Of a stretch of DNA of 64,000 bases, positions 47,285 through 57,697 are shown one piece after another. Under the pieces are notes generated by a model. The model saw only the letters and a program-made list of their open reading frames with translations. It was not told the DNA's origin and did not search any database. The DNA is taken from the NCBI GenBank assembly GCA_028583415.1, contig CM053270.1:64345517-64409516 (forward strand). The letters are read 5' to 3'. Positions within the stretch are counted from its first letter, which is position 1. Every line of letters starts with the position of its first letter. The stretch comes from Protea cynaroides (lineage: Eukaryota; Streptophyta; Magnoliopsida; Proteales; Proteaceae). The translations under genes and the position numbers were made by a program.

Positions 47285-48518
47285 ATAATGTATACCTATG
47301 AACCACCTTGCGGCTTTATGCTAAATTATTCTATAAACAGGAATATAAACGCTTACCTTGATCCGTGCTGTCTCCAATAGGAACTTAAAGAAAGTAGGAA
47401 AACAGACAGTTATTATGTATAGGGAACAGAGATTTTACAGAACATCTACATTTCCCCCCTTAATAATGTAAATAAATAAAAGACTTAGCTGGCTCAGACC
47501 CTACTGGAAGGGACTGCCAAATTGAAGTTTTTCGCTTCCTCGGTAGCCTTCGAGCTTCTATATTTTTGGCGTTTCCGACTCAAGGGACACAACAACACTC
47601 TCTCACTTGGTCAGAAATGATTGATTACAAACTTGAAAGCAAGGTGGTAAAGAAAGAGAACCAAATATAAAGTAGCTAAATGAGGAAAGTTCTGGATTTA
47701 GGTCATCAAGTCCTAAGTTCTATTTTCCCAAAAGAGGAAAACCTCTATTTATAGCAATATTTGGACCCACTGGCGGTTCTGCGGAACTTTACTGTGGCTC
47801 TACATGCTACATATCATGACGTCGTGTAGGGTGTCTATGGCTCCATGAATCAGTTATACATCCATCAATCTATTATATCCTTTCAAGTCGTGGAGTTGCG
47901 ATTGCTTTCTCGCTGTGCTCTGTCCCGTGGCACTACGTGTACTAACGCAGAGCCGCATTCACATACCACGGATTCGTGTTACTTTACTACGGAGACACAA
48001 TAAGGATCCGTTTGGTTTTGTACATTTTTGTTAAAAAAAGTGATTTTTATATGGTTTTTGATAGCAAATGCGTTCAATCCTTCCCTCACACATGAGAGAA
48101 AGAAAGAGAAAATGTTCCTCCCAAAATCAATATCACCAAGAAATATGATGGCAAAATCCAATGCCTATAGTAGTAAAAAATCTCATAACCTTTAATACTA
48201 TCCTCCATGGCTCTCAAAGATTTGATTCATAAGTTTAATTCTTCCCTAAATTATCATTTCCATGATGTCAATGTGGCTACCCCCAAACTGATTGTAAAAA
48301 TTTGTGCTCATATTCCAAGGATTAATATCACCTAATTTCATGGGTATGTTGATCATCATTTGGATGCTAAGTATATGACGAGAGGAAATCTATATTGTTA
48401 TGAACAATGAACCAATCAGAGCAACATACATTTGCATGATTCCAAGTTCTTTCATAATCCTTACCAGAGTACTCTTGATGCCAGAAGATGGACTAAACAT
48501 AGAGGGATACAGGGTTAA
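47285..48518. other. Intergenic, no gene seen
   Basis: No recognisable coding sequence. The right end (48473-48515) is one unit of a tandem duplication whose second unit is at about 49362-49410 (actaaacatagagggatac in both), now separated by the Harbinger-type element. Confidence 0.5.
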
Positions 48519-49332
48519 GGCCCTTTCTGATAAAACTTCTGCTTTGGATTCTGGATTCTGATTTAGAATTTGGATTCTACTTCAGGCTACTCCAGGATTA
48601 TTTGAGAGTGAAAACATGTTTGATAATGCATTTTTGGAATGGATTTTGGAGTATCTTTGGAACAGAAACATGTTTGATAAATACTATCCCCCAATCAAAA
48701 TGTTAAAAAGTGAATTGGTAGTGGTGGTGATGGGTGATGGGTGATGGGTGGTGGTGGTCGTGGGTGGTGGCGGTGGTGGGTGGTGGTGGCAATGGTGGTG
48801 GTGGTGGTGGGTGATGGGTAATGGCAGTGGTGGTGGGTGGGTAGTGGTGGTTATGGTGGTGGGTAATGGCAGTGGTAGTGGGTGGGTAGTGGTGGTTATG
48901 GTGGTGGGTGGTGGTGGCAGCGGTGGTGGTTTTAGTGGTGGTGGTGTTGGTGGTGGTTATGGTGATAGGTGGTGGCGGTGGCAGTGGTGGTGGTGGGTGG
49001 TGGGTGGTGGAGGTGGCGATGGTACTGGTAGTGGGTGGTGGTGGTGGTGGGTGGTGGCGGTGGTGGTGGTGGTGGTGAGTGGTGGGTGTTGGCAATGGTG
49101 GTCAAGTGAGAGTCAAGTGAGAGCCAGACTCTTTTTCTCCTCCCAAAAACTTGCTCCAACAGAAGAAAAAAAAAAAAAAAAAAAAAAAAACAAGTATTAT
49201 TTATTTGAATCTAGTTCACTCCGTGGGAGCTCAAATCCAATCGAGTTTACCAAACGTGCTTCTACTCCAAAATAGCTCCCTGGAACTCAAAATGCATAGA
49301 ATCCAGAATCTGGAGTATTATCAAACAAGCCC
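48519..49332. mobile_element. PIF/Harbinger-type miniature element with (GGT)n core
   Basis: The ends GGCCCTTTCTGATAA and (reverse) GGGCTTGTTTGATAA are inverted repeats flanked by TAA on both sides (48516-48518 and 49333-49335), as in Tourist/PIF-Harbinger elements. The middle (about 48717-49090) is a GGT-rich array with interruptions. No transposase; apparent Gly/Trp/Val-rich frames are artefacts of the trinucleotide. Confidence 0.85.
48717..49090. repeat. (GGT)n-rich array
   Basis: Imperfect GGT/GGTGGGTGGT repeats over about 370 bp. Contains local duplications such as gtggttatggtggtgggt at 48847 and 48892. Confidence 0.95.
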
Positions 49333-51137
49333 TAAGGTGCATCAGCACAGGGAAGAGTTGTCGAAGCTCTTGATGCTGGCAAACTGACTAAACATAGAGG
49401 GATACAAGGTTAGGTTAGGGTGCAACAACCCAGGGAAGAGTTGCAATACATGGCAAGCGATGCAGCAGTGGTGCATCAAGGGTCAAAAATTAAAGTGTCT
49501 TCATCCATAGGTCAATAAATATTAGTATATAAGATTCCATTATATCTTGATAGGATGTACATCATTTTCCTAAATGCTCCGTTTGTTTTGACTGTGTAAC
49601 ATTTTATACGTAAAAAAAAATTTCAATGTTTATTTCCATGAGGTAAAATATAGTGATCTCTAAGGAGAATGAAAAAGGAACTTCGTCTTCCTTTTACCTA
49701 CTGGAAACAAATATTGAATTTTTTATTTTTTTTCCGTATAAAATATTACCGATAAAATTTTACATCAAAACAAAAGGAGCACAAAGAAAAATATGAAAAC
49801 TATGCAAAGAACAGGATGTTGTAATCCAATGGTAAAGACTATTCAAATCTAGAAATAATGATATGGTTTCCTATCAAAATTTTATTCAAATCTAGAAATA
49901 ATGATATGGTTAAAAACACAATGTAAATTACTATTGTCACAAGGGTTTGTTATTTTTTTCAAATATCACAAGGAATCTGTTATGCCAGATAGGCAGATGA
50001 TGTGTCTATTCCAACAGATGGATAGAGAGAACATGGTCTAGATTACCCACATGTCAAATTTCAAGCTCTAATTCAATCAAATACCTTCTTTGTATTGGCA
50101 CACATCTCATGTATGTCCATGCATATGTAGAGTACTCTAAAAATTGCTATAACACTCCTCAAGTTGGAATGGGTTAGATTAAAAAAATGGTAAAAATGAA
50201 TGGCCATCTTTGTCTCGTGACACTTGGAAACATAACAAACCCTTGTTACATGAATAACAACCCTATATATCCTATACATGAACAGTGCACAAATAGACAT
50301 AAGATGCCTAGCAATACAAAGAGAGTACATGATTGAGTTAGAATATGAAGTTTGACACATGGATAATCTAAACTATGTCTTTGCTATTGTTGGAATGGAG
50401 GCATAATCTGTCCATGTGAAAGAATAGATATCTTGTGACTTTTGAAAAAATAGCAGACCCTTGTGACAATAGTAAAATGCCATTTTGAAATCTAGAAAAT
50501 GCTATAGTAGGATTTTGCTTTTGAAACTTTCTTGGGTTAAGAAAAAAAAGCCCATGGGGAGGGGAGCAAGGGTAAAAACAAGGGGGAGGGGGAGGGGGAG
50601 TGAGAGGGGGCAAGGGTAAGAACAGCAAGGGGAGGGGGAAGGGGTTAGGTTTTAGTAATGGTTTGATGATCGGGATTGGCCTTTGCCAAAACCAGTTAGT
50701 TATGGGATCTAGAATTGATCTTGGCTGATCCTGATAGAAATCGGCTGATCCAATCTCTATTCTTAAAACCTTGGAGGGGCTGTTCAGACTTATGAGAACT
50801 CGTTCCCAGTTTTTCACACTTCATCTTTATGTCATGGAATAGACGGTGTGATGCAACCGTTGTTCTAAACAACATCTTGTGGGACTTGCTTAACCTAATT
50901 GTGGGATTCATTCTTCACTGGAGGGCCCCAACTCAGTGCGGAGTTCATATTGATATAGCCACAATTCAAAATATACAAATCACTTTTTTTTATTTAAACC
51001 AAAATACAAATATAACAGTAGATAATAGTAGAAATATGATCGTTACAATATAGCCTTTGAAAAAAGCCATTGGAGAGGGCCTTGAGATAGTTGACAGAGA
51101 GGCATGGAATGATATAAGAAAATGGAATGGACATTAA
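49333..51137. other. Intergenic with a miniature element and small duplications
   Basis: A TIR element lies at 49576-49780. A 42-bp tandem duplication (attcaaatctagaaataatg at 49841 and 49883) and a G-rich ggggagg run at 50575-50645 are the only other structure seen. No gene. Confidence 0.5.
49576..49780. mobile_element. 205-bp TIR miniature element
   Basis: The left end gctccgtttgttttgactgtgt and the complement of the right end, gctccttttgttttgatgtaaa, form inverted repeats, with cattttatacg/cgtataaaat further in. The target-site duplication is unclear. Confidence 0.7.
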
Positions 51138-51326
51138 GGCCCTGTTTGATAATATTCCAGTTACTCTGGAGCTACTTCTGATCTAGAGTCGTTTATTTCT
51201 TTTCTAGAGTTAGGATTTTTGGAATAGAATGTTGTTTGAAAACACTTCCAGAATCAATTCCAGAACTAATTGTAGGAAGCCGTTTGATAAAAATGATTCT
51301 GGATTGATTCCATCACCATTCAATAC

Positions 51327-51415
51327 CTGAGCTCCATCACCATATTCCGAGGCAACTTCGAGAGCATCATCAGCTTCAGAAACCTCATCCCCATCCTCTC
51401 CATCTGCAACCGATT
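51327..51415 (-). pseudogene. Exon-like acidic segment in the Harbinger-type element
   Basis: Flanked by a good acceptor (GCATTTTCAG|AA) and donor (CTCAG|GTATTG). The best frame reads ESVADGEDGDEVSEADDALE, then VASEYGDGAQ: strongly acidic and protein-like. Its phase does not fit the RING exon upstream on the same strand, so it may come from another gene or an intervening exon is missing. I do not recognise it. Confidence 0.4.
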
Positions 51416-51789
51416 CTGAAAATGCAATAAAGAATCTTTGAATATGCTCGGACAAACCAAGGTCAATGGTATACCTCTTTTTCTTCTTCCTTTTCGCTTT
51501 TCTTTTATATCTTTTGGGGGAAGCTATGAATCATTGAGCGTCACTAAGTTCATCTCATAAAATGCTCGGACAGGAATAACGATGTTTAGGGAATAAATTT
51601 CAGAATATAGATGACAAAATGAAGGGGGAAATGTCTTTCTTAAAAATAAAAATAAAAATTTAATAAACTGAAACTCGGCTTTCAAAATCAATCGAAGCTC
51701 AATCTTTTATCGAACCCTAAAATCAAAGTAACAAATAATAAAGTAAAATAAAATTGATCTCCACAGAGAACGGAATCGAACAATCTGAC

Positions 51790-52176
51790 CTGATCACGAA
51801 CGGGGATGTTAACCATTCGTTCATGAAGAAAAACCCCATGTTTCGGCGGGCGACGGATGGTACTGAATCTTTGTTTGCACATGGGACAACGAGATTCATC
51901 TTTCGACCACTACATGATGCAGACGAAACAAAAGTAGTGATCGCAACTGTCGATCCAACCTCTGATAGCCTTACTGTCCTCAGGCAAATAGATACCGTAG
52001 GTATTTCGATCAGATTCCTTGGCAGCGCCTTCACCTTCATCCTTGATTTCATCATCGACTACCTCTTTCCCTTTCCCTATCGAGGTGGAGACCGGCGGAG
52101 ATAAGGTTATAATTTTGGGGTGTTTGTTGGGGGAAATACAAAGCTTGTCGAAGTTTGCTTTCCAGTGGAAGTCCAA
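51790..52176 (-). pseudogene. Captured RING-finger exon (PHD/RING family), decayed
   Basis: The minus-strand frame contains KGKEVVDDEIKDEGEG, KAIRGWIDSCDHYFCFVC and, after an in-frame TAG, WSKDESRCPMCKQRFSTIRR and NIPVRDQ. It ends at a canonical donor CAG|GTCAG, so genomic DNA with intron was captured. Of the eight RING zinc ligands the first two are now Tyr (YGIY where CGIC is expected, both G-to-A changes), while C-x-H-x2-C-x2-C and CPMC are intact. From memory, the closest plant proteins have this RING at the N-terminus followed by a PHD finger and act in the nucleus. This fragment cannot make a working RING. Confidence 0.78.
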
Positions 52177-52484
52177 AGCTCTGAATTGGAAGCCATTGGT
52201 CCTCGTGGATCCGTCTGGTTCACTTTCACAGAGAGAGGGAGGCCGTCCAATGAGAGAGGGTGAGACCGTCGACTTGCTTCTTCGTCCTCAACAGATGAGA
52301 AATATGGCGAGCTCGATTGTGTAGAAATCTTCTCCCGCAAACCTGCCGCCACCAAGGGCGGGATTTCAGTCGACCCACGTCTCTATGTATTGCTCGGCGG
52401 GTCAACTGATCCCCAGCCCTTGAATTAGCCGTAGGAATCTCCTACCGCAGGAGAGGATTTTTATCCAACTCGATTTCTTTGATT

Positions 52485-52735
52485 TTGGGATCCACATCCT
52501 CTCTCGCCTGAGTTTAGGTAGGAGAGTTGGCAGCCCTGATGGATGGCTGCCACCTAGCTCTCGGGTGAATCTGAGCCCTCCATTTGAGCCGACACCCCTG
52601 TCGGCTAAGCTTATTGGCTGGGGTGTTGGCTGATGGAGGGCTCTGATTCACCCGAGAGCCAGGTGGCAGCCATCCATCAGGGCCGCCAACTCTCCTGCCG
52701 AAACTTAGGCGGGAGAGGATTTCTATACAATTTTT
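52485..52735. mobile_element. Foldback element inside the Harbinger-type element
   Basis: The arm ctgatggatggctgccacct...ctcgggtgaatctgagccctcc is repeated inverted as ggagggctctgattcacccgag...aggtggcagccatccatcag. The core gccgacacccctgtcggct matches the foldbacks at 6.1 and 46.0 kb. The outer arms read tcctctctcgcc/ggcgggagagga. Confidence 0.85.
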
Positions 52736-52774
52736 TCGGGAATAAGTTGTGGCCGACTCCCTTCAAATCTCTCC

Positions 52775-54105
52775 CATGAACCGGAATGAAATCGTCTCTC
52801 GCCTGGGTTTTTGTGGGAGACACGACTGCCTTGATTTGATTTACGACATCTGTCCTATAGGTAATCCAACGGTGGTGAAAGATCAGTTTTATGAAAATCA
52901 ACTTTACTGTCGGCTACATTGTATCAAACAACTCTTTTGCAACTCGTTGTTCGAGCTCTGTTTTTCTCTGAACTTCTACATCTTTGCTGAACTTCTTCAT
53001 TTTTGTTCATCCTTACCGATTGTTTGTGTTCCTGAGTTCGTTAGTTTAAACTCAATAAGTGGTTGAAATTCCTGTACCAGGAAAATACTGATTAGGTGCA
53101 ACAATAATAAATATATGGAATCCAAGGGCACTGGTATAGAACTTATCCTCAGAAATAGAAGATACTATTGACCATAGATTAGTATGCAGTTTTTGGACAA
53201 TAAACAACCTAACGAAGAGATTGCAAATATTTTTCCTTTTGTTTCTTTTCTAGGTCCCTGCAATCGAAAGTTAAGAGATTGAAGGGTTGGATAGGATAGA
53301 AGGTTTCTTCCCAGCCGGACCTCCCCTGGGCGAATCCTCTTCCCCAAACCAGTCTTTCCCTGCCTTTCAGAAAGCGACGATCAAGCCCATTTTCTATGTA
53401 CGGAGAAGAAAATGGGGAAATCCGGATTTCCTATTCTACGAGATTTCAAGAGTGTGACCAGAGCTTAAGAGCAAAGGAAGGAAAACTGCGAACAAAAACC
53501 ATATCTGGAAACTGATTTGGATAAAAACAAATTCAAAGAATAGGAGGAGAGAGATGCAAAACCGGAGAAATCAACGTCGCCGAAGCTCCAATCCGTGATG
53601 AAGAATCCGACCATGAAAACCAGTCGTTCAACGAGTCTAAATCGATTGATCCAAAGGTTAAGAATCGTGAGATCAACAACGTAGAGGTAGAGAAGAAGCC
53701 AAAACCAATCAAAGACTCAAACCTGCTAAAAAAAACCCCAAAATTCATCAAAAAAATATCCATTGATTCTCTATTAAAGTTAAAACCACATTCGTTGATT
53801 CACCTCTGTCTCCGAGCCCATACCCGGTTTAAATTAACGAACCCAAGAACACAATCAATCGGTAAAGATGAAAAAAATTAAGAAAACTAAGATGTAGAAG
53901 CTCAGAGAAAAATGGAGTCTGAACCAGACAATGGGTTGCAGAAGAGTCGTTTGATACAATGTAGCCGAGAGTAAATTTGATTTTCATAAGACTGATCTTT
54001 CATCACTGTCGGATTAAAAATAGAACAAATGCCGAACATCAAATCAAAGCAGCCGTGCCTCCTGCATAAACCTAGGCGGGAGACGATTTGGTTCCCCATG
54101 AACCA
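52775..54105. repeat. Large inverted repeat (arms about 230 bp)
   Basis: 52775-53005 and 53875-54105 are inverted copies: gaaagatcagttttatgaaaatcaa on the left matches the complement of ttgattttcataagactgatctttc on the right, and ggctacattgtatcaaac appears in both. The intervening 870 bp has no recognisable gene. Confidence 0.88.
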
Positions 54106-54295
54106 GCTCTGGAGATATAGAAGTAAAATTTTTTTACTCCTATTTTTTAGCTCCCAGAGACAAAAATTGTCTGGTTCACTCCATTGGAATCAAAATTTAA
54201 ACCGATATTACCAATCAGTATTTTACTCCGAATTAACTCCATGAGAGTTGGGAACTAAAAAATATGGAATAGGAGTGTTATCAAACGCACCCTAA

Positions 54296-55495
54296 ATGCT
54301 GCATCGAGTGCCCACCCTAGACTCTGGATTTACACTCATGTCAGGCATTTCTGCCTCTCAAGTATGCCTCTCACATGTTTTTTTTTTTTTCTTCTTCTTT
54401 TCTCTTAAAAAAATAAATTATTGAGCTGTGTGAAATAGCGTATAGCCCACACCACTAACTCATCAATAATTTGTCGATATCCATTTATATTGTTAAGAGG
54501 AAGGATTTTGTAACCTACCAGTTTGGGAGAATTTTCCAATCTACATTAATCCATGGGTAGGAATTGGTATTATTAAAAGGGAACATACAAGGTTACGGAG
54601 GAGAAAGAAGAATCCCTAAACTGCAAAGTGTCAGCTTGGGGATCTTTTTCCCATATAATTATCAATGACAAACACTTACTTGCTCAAGTTCTTGTGCCCT
54701 TGTTTGTCCCTCCTGGCTTGTGCTCGAGTCTTCCCTCCCGTATGTTAAGAGCTCGGCCAATGGCACCATTTTTCTTTCCCTCCCCTTCTGGCCCAATCCT
54801 ACATGGACCATCACTATGATGGGCCTTTTCTAATGGAAAAAAAAAAGAGATTCAAATCCTCTTATGCCCCTCATGCCATAGTGGATAACAAGATTTCTTC
54901 ATACTGATACGAGGGGCATGATGGGATTTCTATCCAAAAACAACAAAACAAAATGATAAATCCTACTTCCTCCTCCCAAAAATAAAAAATAAAAAAAAAA
55001 ACGCTAAAAGACTGGCATTTTTCATCAGAAACGAACAGAAACACTGCTATTGCTCTTGGGGTTGGGTTGGACCGGGCCAGGCTGGGTGGGCTGTCCATTT
55101 TCAATCGTAGGAAGATTTAGGTTTGATACCTGAATGGAAAAAGATTTCAGTTTGGTGATGTGTACTTACATTAATGACCATCTCATCCCTCAAGGAACGT
55201 GAATGGAAAAAGATTTTAGTTTGGTGATGTGTACTCATATTAGACTCAGAAGTGAAATGACCATCTCATCCCTGAAGTTGATGCATGTGAGATCCCATTG
55301 ATTCATCGTGCACCAGCGCTGGTGCAGAAGCCACACAACTGGACTGAAACCCTTCTCCGAACTCAAAATAGGCAATTACTTTCCTTGCTACAACTGCTAC
55401 TATAATAAGCCCTTGCTGATTGATACCCACACGATCTCTTTCGTCTTTCTCCGTTGCTAAGGAAAAAAAAGGGGGAAAAAGGGGAAAGAAAGAAC
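54296..55495 (+). promoter_or_regulatory. Upstream region of the eIF(iso)4E gene
   Basis: Non-coding. A foldback remnant lies at 54850-54945. A tandem duplication at 55134-55275 repeats gaatggaaaaagattt and agtttggtgatgtgtact and ends each unit in aatgaccatctcatccct. A purine-rich leader (aaaaaaaagggggaaaaagggg) directly precedes the ATG. Confidence 0.45.
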
Positions 55496-56509
55496 ATGGC
55501 GAGTGAAGGGGAGATAATGGTTGAATCGGCTGAAGTTGCCGCAGGAGCTGCAGACATGGGCGAGGCGAAGCCTCGGCATCGGCTGGAGCGTAAGTGGACA
55601 TTTTGGTTTGATAACCCGTCGAAGCCCAATCAGGGTGCTGCTTGGGGATCCTCTCTTCGCAAGGCCCACACCTTTGAGACCGTCGAAGAGTTCTGGTGGT
55701 ACGTACTCATAGAGATGGAACTCATTAATAATCTGTCTCTTTATTTGTTCTGTTCATAGTGAATGTTCTCTTTGAGCAAGAATTAAAGTGAAAAGAAGAA
55801 ATAAACTTTTTTGCTTCACATATTGTTTGATGTATATTTTTAAAATTTCTTCTTTGTTTTTTTTTTTTTTTTATTTCTCTGATGCAATGAATATTTTTTA
55901 TCCTTGATTTTATTTTGTTAGGTTTTTGTATTCTGTATTCTTTTTCCACCTGTGATTCGTTTTGAATTTAAAGGTTGCGTTTTTCTCTTTTTAATTTCCA
56001 TCACATCCTGATTTGCTGGTTTAGATACAACCCATGTTTCTATTTTCCTTCTGATTCTCCCCCAAGTTCCATGATACCATTTTTGAATTGAAATTCTGAT
56101 TCTCTTTGCAGCTTGTACGATCAGATATTTAGACCCAGTAAGTTTCCAGCGAATGCTGATTTTCACTTGTTCAAAACTGGGATTGAGCCCAAATGGGAAG
56201 ACCCCGAATGTGCCAATGGAGGCAAGTGGACTGTTACCAGCAGCAGAAAGACCAACCTCGACGCCATGTGGCTTGAAACCGTATGCTTCTTTTCTTATTT
56301 GTGTCTCCTTTGTTAATGAGTCGTCTCGAAGCTCGTTTTTGATATAGTTAAAACAAATCTGGATCAATGGTTTCGTTTTGTAGTTGATGGCTCTGATTGG
56401 CGAGCAATTTGAAGAAAGTGATGAGATCTGTGGGGTGGTTGCGAGTGTGCGCCAGAGGCAGGACAAGGTTGCGTTATGGACTAAAACAGCTTCCAATGAA
56501 GCTACTCAG
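55496..56509 (+). CDS. eIF(iso)4E: eIF(iso)4E, first three exons (3' part not seen)
   Basis: Exons 55496-55698, 56112-56280 and 56384-56509 join in frame into 166 residues. Donors are TGGTG|GTACGT, AACC|GTATGC and TCAG|GTAAAG; acceptors are TTTGCAG|C and TTTGTAG|T. The protein shows ERKWTFWFDNP, WGSSLR, EEFWCLYDQIF (eIF4G-binding Trp), EPKWEDPECANGGKW (cap-binding Trp), WLETLMALIGEQF and EICGVVASVRQRQDK. This is the plant isoform of the mRNA cap-binding translation initiation factor, acting in the cytoplasm with eIF(iso)4G and used by many potyviruses as a host factor. The family is about 200 residues. The last 35-40, beginning near a GxGxxWKE motif, were not found in the remaining 7.5 kb: either intron 3 is unusually long, or the gene is truncated. 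Confidence 0.9.
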
Positions 56510-56992
56510 GTAAAGGCTTTACTCTGTAGAAAAATATTGCCTTTTAGATATCTGTGTCACTCAGTTTCGTTTGGTTTCTTGGCATGGGTTAATTGCTGGG
56601 TATAATGGTTGTTTTAACCTAAGTTGCTAGTGGTCGGTTACTTTAATATTTTGTAGTTGGGGGTTTGTGTATGATTAACTTGTTGAAGTTGGCTCTCAGA
56701 TGCTGAATGGCCATCACTATTCAAGCTCCAAAAACAATAAAAAATGACAGTATGTGCTGGATAATGAAACAATAGGATTTCCTTTGTATAAAAGAACTTT
56801 CTCTTCCATTAATTCTCCTTTTAAACTGTGTTTGGAATCCAGAGTTCCATCTTATATTCCATATGAGGGGACAAAGTTTGTACATTTGACATTTACAATC
56901 ATATTACGATTGAATGCGTTGGTTAGTTATCTCTTGTATAACTTAGGTTTATGCTTTAAGTCTTTTTTGAAGACAAATGCACAATACATTAA

Positions 56993-57697
56993 GTGGGTGT
57001 TTGATGACACTCCAGAAATTGGATTCTGACTTTTGGAGCATAAATGGAGTAGAAGCCTGTTTGGTAACCTGATTCGGACTTCTGGAGAATCCATGGGTGA
57101 ACCAGCTCCTAATGGGCTCCAGAATCCAATTTTTTGGAGGATAAAATAGATGCTTTTCGACTTCGAAGTAAAATTTTGGAGTAAAAAAAACCATCCTACA
57201 CCACTACTACCACCAACCACCACTACCACCACCAGCCACCAGCCACCACCGCCACCACCGCCACCGCCACCACCACCACCACCACCCACCGCCATCACCA
57301 CCACCACCATCCTCAACCACCACTACCCACCCACCACCACCACCAACCACAGCCACCCACCAACCACTGCCACCCACCGTCGCCACCACCACCGGCCACC
57401 CACCACCACCACCCACCGCCACCCACCCACCACCACCGCCACCCTTCGCCACCACCTCCCACCCACCCACCGCCACCCTTCGCCACCACCTCCCACCCAC
57501 CACCATAGTCACCAATCATCACCACTCACCACTAGTGCCACCATCCGCCACCCACCACCACCACTCTGGAGTCCATGACTAAATTAGGTTAACAAACATG
57601 TTTCTACTCCCTTATACTCCTAAATCCTTTTAAAGTTGGAGTAGAAATTTGAACCAGAAGTAAGAATCCCAGAGTTGAAGTTTTATCAAACAACCCC
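56993..57697. mobile_element. PIF/Harbinger-type miniature element with (CCA)n core
   Basis: The ends GTGGGTGTTTGATGACACTCC and (reverse) GGGGTTGTTTGATAAAACTTC are inverted, with TAA on both sides (56990-56992 and 57698-57700). The core is a CCA/CCG-rich array at about 57195-57565. It is the structural mirror of the element at 48519-49332, with the trinucleotide array on the opposite strand. Confidence 0.8.
57195..57565. repeat. (CCA)n-rich array
   Basis: About 370 bp of imperfect CCA/CCACCG repeats with local duplications (ccacccttcgccaccacctcccaccca at about 57438 and 57474). Apparent Pro/Thr/His-rich frames are artefacts. Confidence 0.95.

Larger units (their letters stand above)
51138..54292. 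mobile_element. 3.2-kb Harbinger-type element carrying captured gene sequence
   Basis: The ends GGCCCTGTTTGATAATATTCC and (reverse) GGGTGCGTTTGATAACACTCC are inverted and flanked by TAA (51135-51137 and 54293-54295). No transposase is seen. Inside are a RING-finger gene fragment and an exon-like acidic segment on minus, a foldback element (52485-52735), and a large inverted repeat (52775-53005 against 53875-54105). The structure fits a gene-capturing Pack-type element. Confidence 0.72.

Noticed and set aside
48703..49275. Gly/Trp/Val-rich and Pro/His/Thr-rich frames
   Set aside because: Products of the GGT array inside a miniature transposon.
56118..56496. Minus-strand frame of 192 codons over eIF(iso)4E exons 2-3
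   Set aside because: Antisense to clear coding exons and crosses their introns.
57150..57578. Thr/Pro/His-rich and Gly-rich frames
   Set aside because: Products of the CCA array inside a miniature transposon.
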